Assembly: GCA_029573235.1 (NCBI GenBank)
Contig: JAKQGX010000042.1
Span: 51,946 to 115,945, forward strand
From: Bacteroidota bacterium
Lineage (GTDB): Bacteria; Bacteroidota; Bacteroidia; Chitinophagales; Chitinophagaceae
Length of the DNA: 64,000 bases
Direction of reading: 5' to 3'
The notes under the pieces were generated by a model. That model searched no databases, was not told the origin of the DNA, and saw only the letters and a list, made by a program, of their open reading frames with translations. Positions 39,024-48,537 of this stretch are shown here, piece after piece (positions within the stretch are counted from its first letter, which is position 1; each line of letters begins with the position of its first letter). The position numbers were made by a program, and so were the translations under genes.

Positions 39024-39608
39024 ATGAAAAGTATCGTCGTATTCTGCGGAGCAAACTATGGCTACAATAACGTATATGCTGATGTGGCTTACGAAATGGG
39101 TAGCACCCTAGCGCAGAAGGGTATTCAGATCATTAATGGCGGTTCAAAGCTAGGTTTGATGGGCGCCGTATCCGAAGGAGCCTTACAACAAGGTGGTAAG
39201 GTCATTGGTGTCATCCCTTATTTTCTACAACAAAAAGAAATCGTTCATGATGCCCTCACCGAATTGATATTGGTAGAAACCATGCACGAGCGGAAACAAA
39301 AAATGTATCAGCTCTGTGATGCGGTAATAGCGCTACCAGGAGGATGGGGTACTTTGGATGAACTTTTTGAAATGATGACTTGGGCACAATTGGGTTTGCA
39401 TCAAAAGCCTATTGGCATCTTAAACATCAATGGCTATTACGAACCATTCATAGTAATGCTGCAAAACATGGTAGCAGAGGGTTTCGTGAAAGAAGATTTT
39501 ATGTCGATGATAGTAATAGGAAACGATAAAGAAGAATTGCTGGACAAAATGATGCAATACCAAGCACCCTCTTTGCCGGTTCGATGGCTGAATCCCAACA
39601 AAACCTAA
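39024..39608 (+). CDS. LOG-family (TIGR00730) nucleotide phosphoribohydrolase
   Basis: VVFCGANYGYNNVYADVAYEMG, GGSKLGLMGAVSEGAL, ALPGGWGTLDELFEMMTWAQLG. Confidence 0.95.
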   Translation: MKSIVVFCGANYGYNNVYADVAYEMGSTLAQKGIQIINGGSKLGLMGAVSEGALQQGGKVIGVIPYFLQQKEIVHDALTELILVETMHERKQKMYQLCDAVIALPGGWGTLDELFEMMTWAQLGLHQKPIGILNINGYYEPFIVMLQNMVAEGFVKEDFMSMIVIGNDKEELLDKMMQYQAPSLPVRWLNPNKT

Positions 39609-39662
39609 TTACTATTTTCTTTTTATTCCTTTCATGTCTTATTCTTCATTAAAATATTCAGC

Positions 39663-41153
39663 ATGGCATTAAGCAGGATTTGGTCCGCTTTCATCCTCAT
39701 TGCGATACTTATTGCAGGCTACAAGTATATACAAGGTGATAACACCATCTTGAGTCGAATGGTAACGGGCAAATCTGATGACGCATACGATACCGTTTAT
39801 TACCGTATGATTGGCAAACCAGATAATACCGATGCAGTAAGTTTTCAAAAGTTTTTGTTGGGTTATGGCTACCATCCGGCTACCGAAACACAGCCTCCAC
39901 AAGCTTTTATAGCGAGCAGCCTTGCTGAAGATTCATTGCGCTATTTACAACAAGCATTTCCTGTTGCAAAAACCTATACTTTTCGCACCATTCAGTCTGC
40001 TTTGCACAAGCCGGCAGATGGTATTATTGAAACCTGCAAAACCGCAGTCAATATCTGTATCGGTCTAATAGGTATCATGGCCTTATTCATGGGTTTTATG
40101 TCGATAGCGGAGAAGGCCGGTGGCATTCGATTGCTATCACGAATCATCGGTCCTTTTTTCTCCAAACTCTTTCCTGATGTTCCGAAGGGGCACCCGGCTC
40201 ATGGGCACATGATGATGAATTTCTCTGCCAACTTATTAGGGTTGGATAATGCCGCTACACCTTTTGGGCTAAAGGCAATGGAAAGTTTACAAGAACTAAA
40301 CCCACAAAAAGAAAGAGCCAGTAATGCACAAATCATGTTTTTGTGCCTTCACGCTTCGGGGCTTACACTGATACCGGTGAGTATTATTGCCATTAGAGCG
40401 TCTTTAAAAGCGGCCTCACCTACCGACATCTTTATCCCTTGTATGATTGCCACTTTCGTTGCCACCATTGCAGCAATGACCATTGTGTCAATAAAACAAA
40501 AAATAAACTTGCTACAACCGGTGATATTCATGTGGATTGGCAGCATCTCAGCGCTCATCGCGTTATTGGTAGTGTTTATTCGCACCCTCGATTTGGAAGG
40601 TGTCAATCGTTTCTCCGGAGCACTCAGCAACGGATTGATATTGGTTATTTTTCTACTGATTGTAGCCGGTGGGCTCTATAAAAAAATCAACATTTTTGAT
40701 GCCTTTGTCGAGGGCGCTAAAGGTGGATTTGAAGTGGCGGTAAAAATTATTCCTTATCTCGTAGGCATGTTGGTTGCCATTAGTCTTTTGCGCACCAGTG
40801 GCAGTTTTGATGTTGTCATCAACAGTATGAAGCACCTGTTTTTATGGATGGGTAGTGATACTCGTTTTGTGGATGGGTTGCCCACTGCACTGATAAAGCC
40901 CCTCAGCGGTAGCGGTGCGCGAGGCATGATGGTAGATACCATGAAAACCTTTGGTGCCGACTCATTTGCCGGTAGATTATCGTGCATTTTACAAGGCTCA
41001 TCCGACACTACTTTTTATGTGATTGCTGTGTACTTTGGTGCTGTGTCAGTAAAAGATACACGATATGCTGTAGGTGCCATGTTATTGGCAGACTTGGTCG
41101 GCATCATCACTTCTGTCTTGCTCTGCTATATGTTTTTTGGACAAGTGCAATAG
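39663..41153 (+). CDS. SpmA-SpmB fusion, nucleoside-recognition (Gate) domain membrane protein
   Basis: MNFSANLLGLDNAATPFGLKAMESLQELNP (SpmA) and IKPLSGSGARGMMVDTMKTFGADSFAGRLSCILQGSSDTTFYVIAVYFGAVSVKDTRYAVGAMLLADL (SpmB) in one ORF. Confidence 0.92.
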   Translation: MALSRIWSAFILIAILIAGYKYIQGDNTILSRMVTGKSDDAYDTVYYRMIGKPDNTDAVSFQKFLLGYGYHPATETQPPQAFIASSLAEDSLRYLQQAFPVAKTYTFRTIQSALHKPADGIIETCKTAVNICIGLIGIMALFMGFMSIAEKAGGIRLLSRIIGPFFSKLFPDVPKGHPAHGHMMMNFSANLLGLDNAATPFGLKAMESLQELNPQKERASNAQIMFLCLHASGLTLIPVSIIAIRASLKAASPTDIFIPCMIATFVATIAAMTIVSIKQKINLLQPVIFMWIGSISALIALLVVFIRTLDLEGVNRFSGALSNGLILVIFLLIVAGGLYKKINIFDAFVEGAKGGFEVAVKIIPYLVGMLVAISLLRTSGSFDVVINSMKHLFLWMGSDTRFVDGLPTALIKPLSGSGARGMMVDTMKTFGADSFAGRLSCILQGSSDTTFYVIAVYFGAVSVKDTRYAVGAMLLADLVGIITSVLLCYMFFGQVQ

Positions 41154-41162
41154 TCGCAAAGG

Positions 41163-41717
41163 TTACTGCACCTTAGAAAGTGGGGCACAACATAGATTTA
41201 TTACTGTTGCTGCTTGGCTCAAGAAGGTAGTTATTTCCATTTTCCCAAACTTCATACAGGTTAGAATGCCTTTAGATAAAGCTATTTCTTCAATATTGTT
41301 TTCTTGTACAAACGGGTAAATGGATTGTGCAAGTCGTTCGTCAGAGAAGGTAGCGAAATAAGGAGCAGGAAATATTTCCGTTAATTGACTTGACGTCATC
41401 AGACGGCGAACAGCACTCTTACCTACATGAAAATGTTGGCTTGCTGGTAAGTCAGAAATTACTAATTCAATCTTTAAAAAATCAAAGGCGTCCACCGGAA
41501 CAACAACACCGTTTTGGGTACTTTGATGTTTGTGTAGTTTTAGAAGGTAGCTGTAATTGTCTTTCGAAAAATGAATCTCAATATTGAAACCAAAACTACT
41601 ACAGTATCCGTCCACGCGAGGGATATAGCTTTTTAGTTGGTCTACAATTTTTTCAATATAGTTTTTGTTGGATCGGAAGATGGGAGAGTTAGCAAATTCA
41701 TAGGTTATCATCTTCAA
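41163..41717 (-). CDS. Hypothetical protein, no recognised family
   Basis: 184 aa ORF without signal peptide or TM; isolated gene. Confidence 0.6.
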   Translation of the reverse strand: MKMITYEFANSPIFRSNKNYIEKIVDQLKSYIPRVDGYCSSFGFNIEIHFSKDNYSYLLKLHKHQSTQNGVVVPVDAFDFLKIELVISDLPASQHFHVGKSAVRRLMTSSQLTEIFPAPYFATFSDERLAQSIYPFVQENNIEEIALSKGILTCMKFGKMEITTFLSQAATVINLCCAPLSKVQ

Positions 41718-41953
41718 TGCTTTTTTTTGACGTTTACAATAGTATTCAGCAATGCGTTATTTCATTAATCATGCCAATTATTAAATGCTGAATGATGACC
41801 ACGTACATAAAATCGCACATAATAACCTAAAATCTGCTAAATCGATATCGCTCATATTTCTTGAACGTAGTGCTACTACAAATATATCGGATAATCACGT
41901 ATTTAATTTACGTATTTCTACGCAAGTTATTGATGGGTAAAATACTAAAAGTA

Positions 41954-42718
41954 TTAATATTCTCCTTGTGGCTTAAAGACTATTGATAACAATAAATACA
42001 ACCCCATCGCTACAAACGAAGCCGCCCAGCCCAAGAACGGAATAGCTGCAGCCGTGACAAATACGAGAATGAGCCGTGGTGTGATGTGCTTCACCGTCCA
42101 TTGAGGAGGCTGCCATTTAAAAAAACGAATGTTACTTACCATCAACCAACTGCACAAGCCTATGATGCCGTAGAGCAGCCAAGGGTTGTAAAAATATCGA
42201 AACAGGGGTTGGTGCCAGAGTATCATGGGGAAGGTAGCAATAAAGATCCCCACAGCCGGGATGGGCATACCAATGAAGTAATTTTTTTGCTCCAAAGATG
42301 TTTGATTGAATCGTGCCAAGCGTAATGCCCCAAAACAAGCAATTAGAAAAGCCGGACTCATAGATAGCATACTCGCATCTAAGGCTTCGGGTTGTGCCAT
42401 ATATGCTCCCCAAAGCAATTTAAACATAATCATTGCCGGAGCTACACCAAACGAAACAACGTCCGCCAAACTGTCTAAATCTTTTCCGATGGGAGAATAT
42501 ATTTTTAATGCTCGCGCTGCAGCCCCATCCAGCATATCGAAGAGCGCTGCCAAAAATATAAATAGGCTGGCTATATATGGTTGCTCTACGGCGGGCACTT
42601 CCACATAGGTATTGATGTCAAAGGCAGTAGTAAAATTTTGTGCCGCTAAGATGTACGTAATAGCAATACAGCCGGAAAACAAATTTGCCAGTGTTAAAAT
42701 ATTGGGTAAGTGCTTCAT
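41954..42718 (-). CDS. pssA: CDP-diacylglycerol--serine O-phosphatidyltransferase
   Basis: CDP-alcohol phosphotransferase motif DMLDGAAARALKIYSPIGKDLDSLADVVSFGVAPA. Confidence 0.95.
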   Translation of the reverse strand: MKHLPNILTLANLFSGCIAITYILAAQNFTTAFDINTYVEVPAVEQPYIASLFIFLAALFDMLDGAAARALKIYSPIGKDLDSLADVVSFGVAPAMIMFKLLWGAYMAQPEALDASMLSMSPAFLIACFGALRLARFNQTSLEQKNYFIGMPIPAVGIFIATFPMILWHQPLFRYFYNPWLLYGIIGLCSWLMVSNIRFFKWQPPQWTVKHITPRLILVFVTAAAIPFLGWAASFVAMGLYLLLSIVFKPQGEY

Positions 42719-42908
42719 GAAGTGGTTTAAAAAATCAATAGTGTATGTAAACGTGTAATGCTGATGTTATCCGCTCCGAATTATTTTCAGTATCGCACAG
42801 TACCCGAAATCGTATTCCATTTTGTTTGGTCATTCCGCAGCCATCGTACACCATCTTTACAAAAAAACAAACATCAATAGACGTCAACAAAAGCATTGGA
42901 GAAAGAAA

Positions 42909-44030
42909 CTAAACACCAATCATTAAGGGCATCAACAGCATCATCAACGATTCGTTTTCGGAGGATTCTACCGGGCGGAAGATACCCGCACGGGTAGAGG
43001 TACTCAGGCTTAGTTCTACTTCGCTTCCATCCAGGTTGTTGATCATTTCTATCATCAACTTAGCGTTAAAGGCTATCTGCATATCCTCACCGGTATATTG
43101 GCAACTCATTGTTTCCTTTCCTTCAAAAGAGAAATCAACATCCTGCGCATGCATTTGCAGCGAGTTCCCGTTGATGTTTAATATTACTTGATTGGTTGTT
43201 TTGTTGGCAAAAATAATCAGACGACGCAGCGCACTCAAAAAGTCCACACGGTTCACAATCATTTTATACGGATTGTCTGTAGGGATTACCGCACGATAAT
43301 CCGGGAAACGTCCATCTATCAAGCGACAGCTCATACTGATGGTGGGGCTGGTTACAAACAAATGGCTTTCGTTATACGTCAATTCCAGTAAGGTATCATC
43401 TGCCGGAAGGCTGCTGCGAAGTTGTTGCAAGGGCTTTTTGGGTACTATAAAACCCGTAGCTTTTGTAGCCTTTACTTCGTTTCTGCGGTACTGCACCAAG
43501 CGATGCGCATCGGTAGCTACAAAGTTCATCCCTTCTTCTTCAATCTCAAAAAACACCCCTGTCATCACCGGACGAATGGTATCGGTACTCACCGCAAAGA
43601 GCGAATTGTTGATACCTTCTATCAGCCCAATAGAACTGATGCTAAACGACGATGTATCGGACGGTGCAGGCTCCTTCGGATAGTCGGCGGCATTCTCACC
43701 CATAATCTTATATTTCCCCACACTACTGCTCATTTCTATGCTCAACTCTTGTGTGTTGATGGTGAAGGTTACCGGTTGCTCCGGAAGGTTTTTCATGTAT
43801 TCCAATATCGTTTTAGCCGGTATGCAAATGCTGCCATCCTCTTGTGCTTCGCTCACTTCTATATGCACGCGCATCATCGTTTCCAAGTCGGTAGCCGTAA
43901 TGCTCAGGGTATTTCCTTTTAGCTCAAACAAAAAATCTTCCAGCACCGAAAGAATGCTGTTGGGGCTAATAATACCATTTATCAGTTGTAAGTTTTTGAG
44001 TAGTGCTGTGGAGGTGACGATAAAGCGCAT
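42909..44030 (-). CDS. dnaN: DNA polymerase III beta clamp
   Basis: MRFIVTSTALLKNLQLINGIISPNSILSVLEDFLFEL, TDAHRLVQYRR, ISMSCRLIDGRFPDYRAVIP, LMMLLMPLMI. Confidence 0.97.
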   Translation of the reverse strand: MRFIVTSTALLKNLQLINGIISPNSILSVLEDFLFELKGNTLSITATDLETMMRVHIEVSEAQEDGSICIPAKTILEYMKNLPEQPVTFTINTQELSIEMSSSVGKYKIMGENAADYPKEPAPSDTSSFSISSIGLIEGINNSLFAVSTDTIRPVMTGVFFEIEEEGMNFVATDAHRLVQYRRNEVKATKATGFIVPKKPLQQLRSSLPADDTLLELTYNESHLFVTSPTISMSCRLIDGRFPDYRAVIPTDNPYKMIVNRVDFLSALRRLIIFANKTTNQVILNINGNSLQMHAQDVDFSFEGKETMSCQYTGEDMQIAFNAKLMIEMINNLDGSEVELSLSTSTRAGIFRPVESSENESLMMLLMPLMIGV

Positions 44031-44324
44031 CGTTAAAAATTGGTTTGCAACAAAGATAGTTTTTTGAAAGAAATTGAAACCGCTATTTTCTAAACTAGAA
44101 TCGGATATTGCATTAAGATAATTTTTATTAGTGGCTTCACCGTTCGGATTGCTATGGATGCTGCAGTGGCGATGGCACCGTTCATCTGCGGAGGGCTATG
44201 GAGCTTTTTTTGATGAGCACATTCTCAATCAGCGTCACCTCCTTCACAAAGAATTATACCCGCCATCCCACCATCTTCTCGTACTTTCGGAGCCTTAAAA
44301 ACTGATAAAAGAATTATTGCCATT

Positions 44325-46055
44325 ATGATTGCTGCCAACGCTCACATATCCAAAGCTCCCAGACAATTTTTACCCGAAACATTTCAACTGACCACTTGGG
44401 AGCAACTGCAACCTTATTTCGAAAACCTGCAACAACGAAACATCGACACCTTACCCGCCTTACAACAATGGCTGCAAGATGCCAGCGAACTGGAAGCCGT
44501 CATCAGCGAAGATGCTTGCTGGCGTCAAATAAACATGACCTGCGACACGACCAACAAAGCCTACGAAGAAGCCTTCACGTATTTCTGCACCGACATAGAG
44601 CCTCAAATGAAGCCCTGTTTCTTTGAGCTTAATAAAAAACTATTAGCCGCCCCTCACCTTCATGAACTCGATGCACAGCGTTACTTTCCCTATCTGCGTC
44701 AACTACAAAATGCCGTAGCCCTTTATCGGGAGGCAAACGTGCCGATACAAGCGGAAATCAATCTCTTGGCGCAGCAATATGGTGTTATCTCCGGCAAGAT
44801 GACCGTCACCATCGACAATAAAGAATACACCCTGCAACAAGCTGCCCGTTTTTTACAAAATCCGGACCGCAGCCTCCGCGAAAAAGTATATCGCCAAATA
44901 GCCGCTCGTCGTTTGCAAGACCAAGAAGAGCTGAACAACTTATTCGACAAATTGCTGCACTTGCGCCACCAGATAGCTACCAATGCCGGTTTCGACAATT
45001 ACCGCGATTATAAATTTAAAGAACTGGGTCGTTTTGATTACACGGCCGAAGACTGCTTTGCCTTTCACGATGCAGTGAAACAACACATACTGCCTTTGCA
45101 TAAAATGCTGGTAGAACATCGTAAAAACAGGCTGAAGCTATCGGTAATGAAACCTTGGGATAGCGATGCCGAACCTTCAGAGGTACAACCTTTGCGCCCT
45201 TTTGAAACCGGACAAGAACTGACCGAAAAAACGATTGCGGTATTTCAGCAATTACGCCCCTTCTTTGCAGAGTGCATCAAAACCATGGTGTCCATGCAGC
45301 GTTTAGACCTCGAAAGCCGCATTGGCAAAGCCCCCGGAGGATACAACTGTCCGCTGGCAGAAACCGGAGTGCCTTTTATTTTTATGAACGCAGCCGGCAC
45401 CATCAATGATGTCATTACCATGATGCACGAAGGAGGGCACGCCATTCACTCCTTTTTAGCACATCCATTGCCCCTTACCGCCTTCAAAGAATATCCGATG
45501 GAGATAGCCGAGTTGGCCAGCATGAGTATGGAGCTATTTAGCATGGAGCACTGGAACCTTTTCTTTTCCGACAACGATTCGTTTCAACGTGCACAAGCCG
45601 AAGAATTGGAGCGTGTCATTTCGGTACTGCCATGGATTGCTACCATTGATAAATTCCAACATTGGCTCTATACGCATCACGGGCATTCCCATGCCCAACG
45701 TACTGAGGCGTGGATGCAAATATTAAATGAGTTTTCTACCGGTGTGGTGGACTGGAGCGATTTTAACGACTACCGACAAATGTTTTGGCAAAAACAATTG
45801 CACCTTTACGAAGTGCCGTTTTATTATATCGAATACGGCATTGCTCAACTGGGAGCGTTGGCTATGTGGCGGCAATATCGAGAAGATAAAGAATCTACGT
45901 TAGACAACTATATGAAAGCTCTCCAATTGGGTTATACGCGTCCCTTGCAAGAACTGTATGCTACTGCCGGTATTCGTTTCGATTTTTCACCTGCCTATAT
46001 ACACGAGATTGCCGGATTTGTAAAAGAACGATTGACAGCTGCTGGTATTCAATAA
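44325..46055 (+). CDS. M3-family oligoendopeptidase (PepF-like)
   Basis: MMHEGGHAIHSFLA HExxH motif; MEIAELASMSMELF. Confidence 0.94.
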   Translation: MIAANAHISKAPRQFLPETFQLTTWEQLQPYFENLQQRNIDTLPALQQWLQDASELEAVISEDACWRQINMTCDTTNKAYEEAFTYFCTDIEPQMKPCFFELNKKLLAAPHLHELDAQRYFPYLRQLQNAVALYREANVPIQAEINLLAQQYGVISGKMTVTIDNKEYTLQQAARFLQNPDRSLREKVYRQIAARRLQDQEELNNLFDKLLHLRHQIATNAGFDNYRDYKFKELGRFDYTAEDCFAFHDAVKQHILPLHKMLVEHRKNRLKLSVMKPWDSDAEPSEVQPLRPFETGQELTEKTIAVFQQLRPFFAECIKTMVSMQRLDLESRIGKAPGGYNCPLAETGVPFIFMNAAGTINDVITMMHEGGHAIHSFLAHPLPLTAFKEYPMEIAELASMSMELFSMEHWNLFFSDNDSFQRAQAEELERVISVLPWIATIDKFQHWLYTHHGHSHAQRTEAWMQILNEFSTGVVDWSDFNDYRQMFWQKQLHLYEVPFYYIEYGIAQLGALAMWRQYREDKESTLDNYMKALQLGYTRPLQELYATAGIRFDFSPAYIHEIAGFVKERLTAAGIQ

Positions 46056-46184
46056 AAAAATTGAATTATAGAGAATGAGGTGCATCCCTTCATACCGGCT
46101 ATGCAGTCCGTGTATCGAAGGGATATTCTTCATAAATGGAAATAGGTTTTTCCGAAAATGAAAATTGTTTCTTTCATACAAACC

Positions 46185-46192
46185 TACTTTTG
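46185..46192 (+). promoter_or_regulatory. -7 element TACTTTTG upstream of PepSY gene
   Basis: TAnnTTTG motif 30 bp before GTG 46222. Confidence 0.45.
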
Positions 46193-46221
46193 CAGCCTTT
46201 TATATACCAAATACGATAGCT

Positions 46222-47532
46222 GTGCGGAAGCAACATACGACAACACTTGCCCCAAGCCGGTGGGAGCGGTTACGAAATGCAGTAAGGACTATTCACCTAT
46301 GGATGGGGTTGGGTAGCGGTTTGTTCGTGATAGTCATTTGTTTGTCGGGTACGCTTTACGTGTATCAAGCAGAGATGAAAGAGTGGGCAGCACCGGAGTT
46401 GTATCAAGTAGTACCCAAACCGGGTGCTTCGCGTATAGCGCCAGAGTTATTGATAGAAAAAGTACAACAAACTTCGGGAGGAAAGGTCGCCGGAGTGACC
46501 GTGCCACATACCTCTACCGCATCGTATAAATATAATGTTCGAAAAAAAGGAGACGACTCCAAGCAGGGAATTACCTACATGGTGCACCCCTACACCGGTG
46601 AGATATTGGGAAATACAATTCGCAAAAACGGTATGGATGAATTTCTGAGCACCCTTTTTAGCTTGCATCGCTGGCTGTTGTTGGACAAAGTTGAGCAACC
46701 CATCGTTGGCGACCTTCCCAACCGCAAGCTGGGAAGTTATATAACGGGAGGTATCACTATTATTTTTACACTGGGTTGCATTACCGGTATTATCATTTGG
46801 TTCCCCAACAAACTAAAAACATGGAAGCAAGGATTGAAGATAAAAGTCAACGGTAATGGCAAACGACTCAATTATGATTTGCACAATACACTCGCCTTTT
46901 ATTCCTTATTGTTTTTATTAGTGATGGGTATTACCGGTCCGCAATGGTCGTATGAATGGTACCGAGATGGACTGCAAAAAGCATTAGGCACGTACAAGCC
47001 GGAAGCCCCGAAAGAAGCATCCGAAAAGGAACGAATGAAAGGAGCAAAATCACAAGCCGGTGCGGAAAAAGAAAAAACAAAAGATCGAAACAAGCCTACT
47101 TTATTCCCGATTTCTCAATACCTCATCGTTGCTAACAAACAACTGCCATACGAGGGCAATTATCAAATTCAATTTCCAAAAGAAGCAGGAAAACCGGTAA
47201 TGGTTACTAAAACGAAAGTTGGTTTTTTTGCACCCGCTGCCGGCGACAAACTTTCTTTTGACCCACAAACCGCTGCTTTGAAAAAAGTAGAAATTTTCCG
47301 AAACAAACCATTGAATGAGCGCATTGCCGGTTCTATAAAAGCCTTGCACATCGGTACGGTTTATGGTGGATTTACCAAGCTACTATATTTTTTGGCTTGC
47401 CTCATAGCTACCTCCTTACCCATAACGGGCACCCTTATTTGGTGGAATAAATGGAGGAAGAAAAACATAGGCAAAAGCCGACCTCTTTACAACGTCAATA
47501 AAAGAAAAGAGGGCATGATGGTAACTGAATAA
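46222..47532 (+). CDS. PepSY-associated TM helix protein (iron-reductase-like)
   Basis: RTIHLWMGLGSGLFVIVICLSGTLYVYQAEMKEW, NYDLHNTLAFYSLLFLLVMGITGPQWSY, IKALHIGTVYGGFTKLLYFLACLIATSLPITGTLIWW; GTG 46222 preferred to ORF-track 46165. Confidence 0.9.
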   Translation: MRKQHTTTLAPSRWERLRNAVRTIHLWMGLGSGLFVIVICLSGTLYVYQAEMKEWAAPELYQVVPKPGASRIAPELLIEKVQQTSGGKVAGVTVPHTSTASYKYNVRKKGDDSKQGITYMVHPYTGEILGNTIRKNGMDEFLSTLFSLHRWLLLDKVEQPIVGDLPNRKLGSYITGGITIIFTLGCITGIIIWFPNKLKTWKQGLKIKVNGNGKRLNYDLHNTLAFYSLLFLLVMGITGPQWSYEWYRDGLQKALGTYKPEAPKEASEKERMKGAKSQAGAEKEKTKDRNKPTLFPISQYLIVANKQLPYEGNYQIQFPKEAGKPVMVTKTKVGFFAPAAGDKLSFDPQTAALKKVEIFRNKPLNERIAGSIKALHIGTVYGGFTKLLYFLACLIATSLPITGTLIWWNKWRKKNIGKSRPLYNVNKRKEGMMVTE

Positions 47533-47537
47533 ATAAG

Positions 47538-48284
47538 TTACGGCATCAACTCACAAATGAGGTTCTCCCCAATTTCGTATTGCTTATTAGGTATGTTTTT
47601 GATAGCACTATAAAACGTGTGTGAGCTTTGGTGTTCCTTTGTATCATGCAATTCTATTGCTATAACACGGGTCTTATGCAACCAGTAGTCGTAATTGTCA
47701 CGAAATAAATCTTCTTCTGCTCCTTCGATGTCTATTTTCAGTAAGTCGATATGTGAAAAATTGTTTTCTTTCATCACTTGCTCAAGGGTAACGGCAGCAA
47801 TGGAATGTTCGGATGCGGTGTGGGTTACTACAGTTTGTAAGCCCCAGTTGCCCGAACCGGGATCTACAATATCCATTTGTGCTTCTTTGTTCCAAATAGC
47901 TTTGTTGAGGCACACCACATTTTGATAAGGTTTAGTGTTGCGCAACAAGTATTGAAAATTTCCTTTATCCGGTTCGATGGCTACTATCTTAGCTAGTGGA
48001 TATTTGTTGGCAAAATACACCGCCGACAATCCAATATTGGCACCGCAATCGATGATAAAAGACGGCGATTCCTTTAGTGTTATGTTATACTCTTCAGCAA
48101 AAAATATTTTGAACAAAGTGCTGACATCCGCTTGGTAGTTGCTCAATGAAATAGGGTACTTCAATGTCGGTATGGAGATATTATTTATCTTATCCTTTTT
48201 AAATTTTGAACGAAATAAAAATACGGCAGCTCCCAGTCCGAAGCGCTCTTTTATCTTCCAATAATATCTAAGGGTATTTATCAT
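47538..48284 (-). CDS. FkbM-family methyltransferase
   Basis: FIIDCGANIGLSAVYFANKYPLAKIVAIEPDKGNFQYLLRN, IDLLKIDIEGAEEDLF. Confidence 0.92.
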   Translation of the reverse strand: MINTLRYYWKIKERFGLGAAVFLFRSKFKKDKINNISIPTLKYPISLSNYQADVSTLFKIFFAEEYNITLKESPSFIIDCGANIGLSAVYFANKYPLAKIVAIEPDKGNFQYLLRNTKPYQNVVCLNKAIWNKEAQMDIVDPGSGNWGLQTVVTHTASEHSIAAVTLEQVMKENNFSHIDLLKIDIEGAEEDLFRDNYDYWLHKTRVIAIELHDTKEHQSSHTFYSAIKNIPNKQYEIGENLICELMP

Positions 48285-48537
48285 TTTGCAAGTTCACAGT
48301 CCTTATTGAGGCAAAAAACTATAGTTGGTTTTCTGTTTTAGCTGTAGCGCGTCAAAAGTACAATTCTCTTTGAAATACTTTCGGCACTATTAATAACTAA
48401 AAATATGAAAGAGTCAAATGGGAGAAATGTCATTTGAACATCATTCTATTTCTGAAAAAATATCCCCCTATTTTTCCCTCTTAAGCCTGCGTTGTAATAC
48501 AAATAAAATCGCTATTTTGAACCCCTAAACAGTTTCT

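Noticed and set aside
44101-44324. Partial repeat CACCGTTC..GCTATGGA / CACCGTTC..CTATGGA between dnaN and the M3 peptidase
   Set aside because: Short, with unequal spacing and no flanking structure; may be chance.
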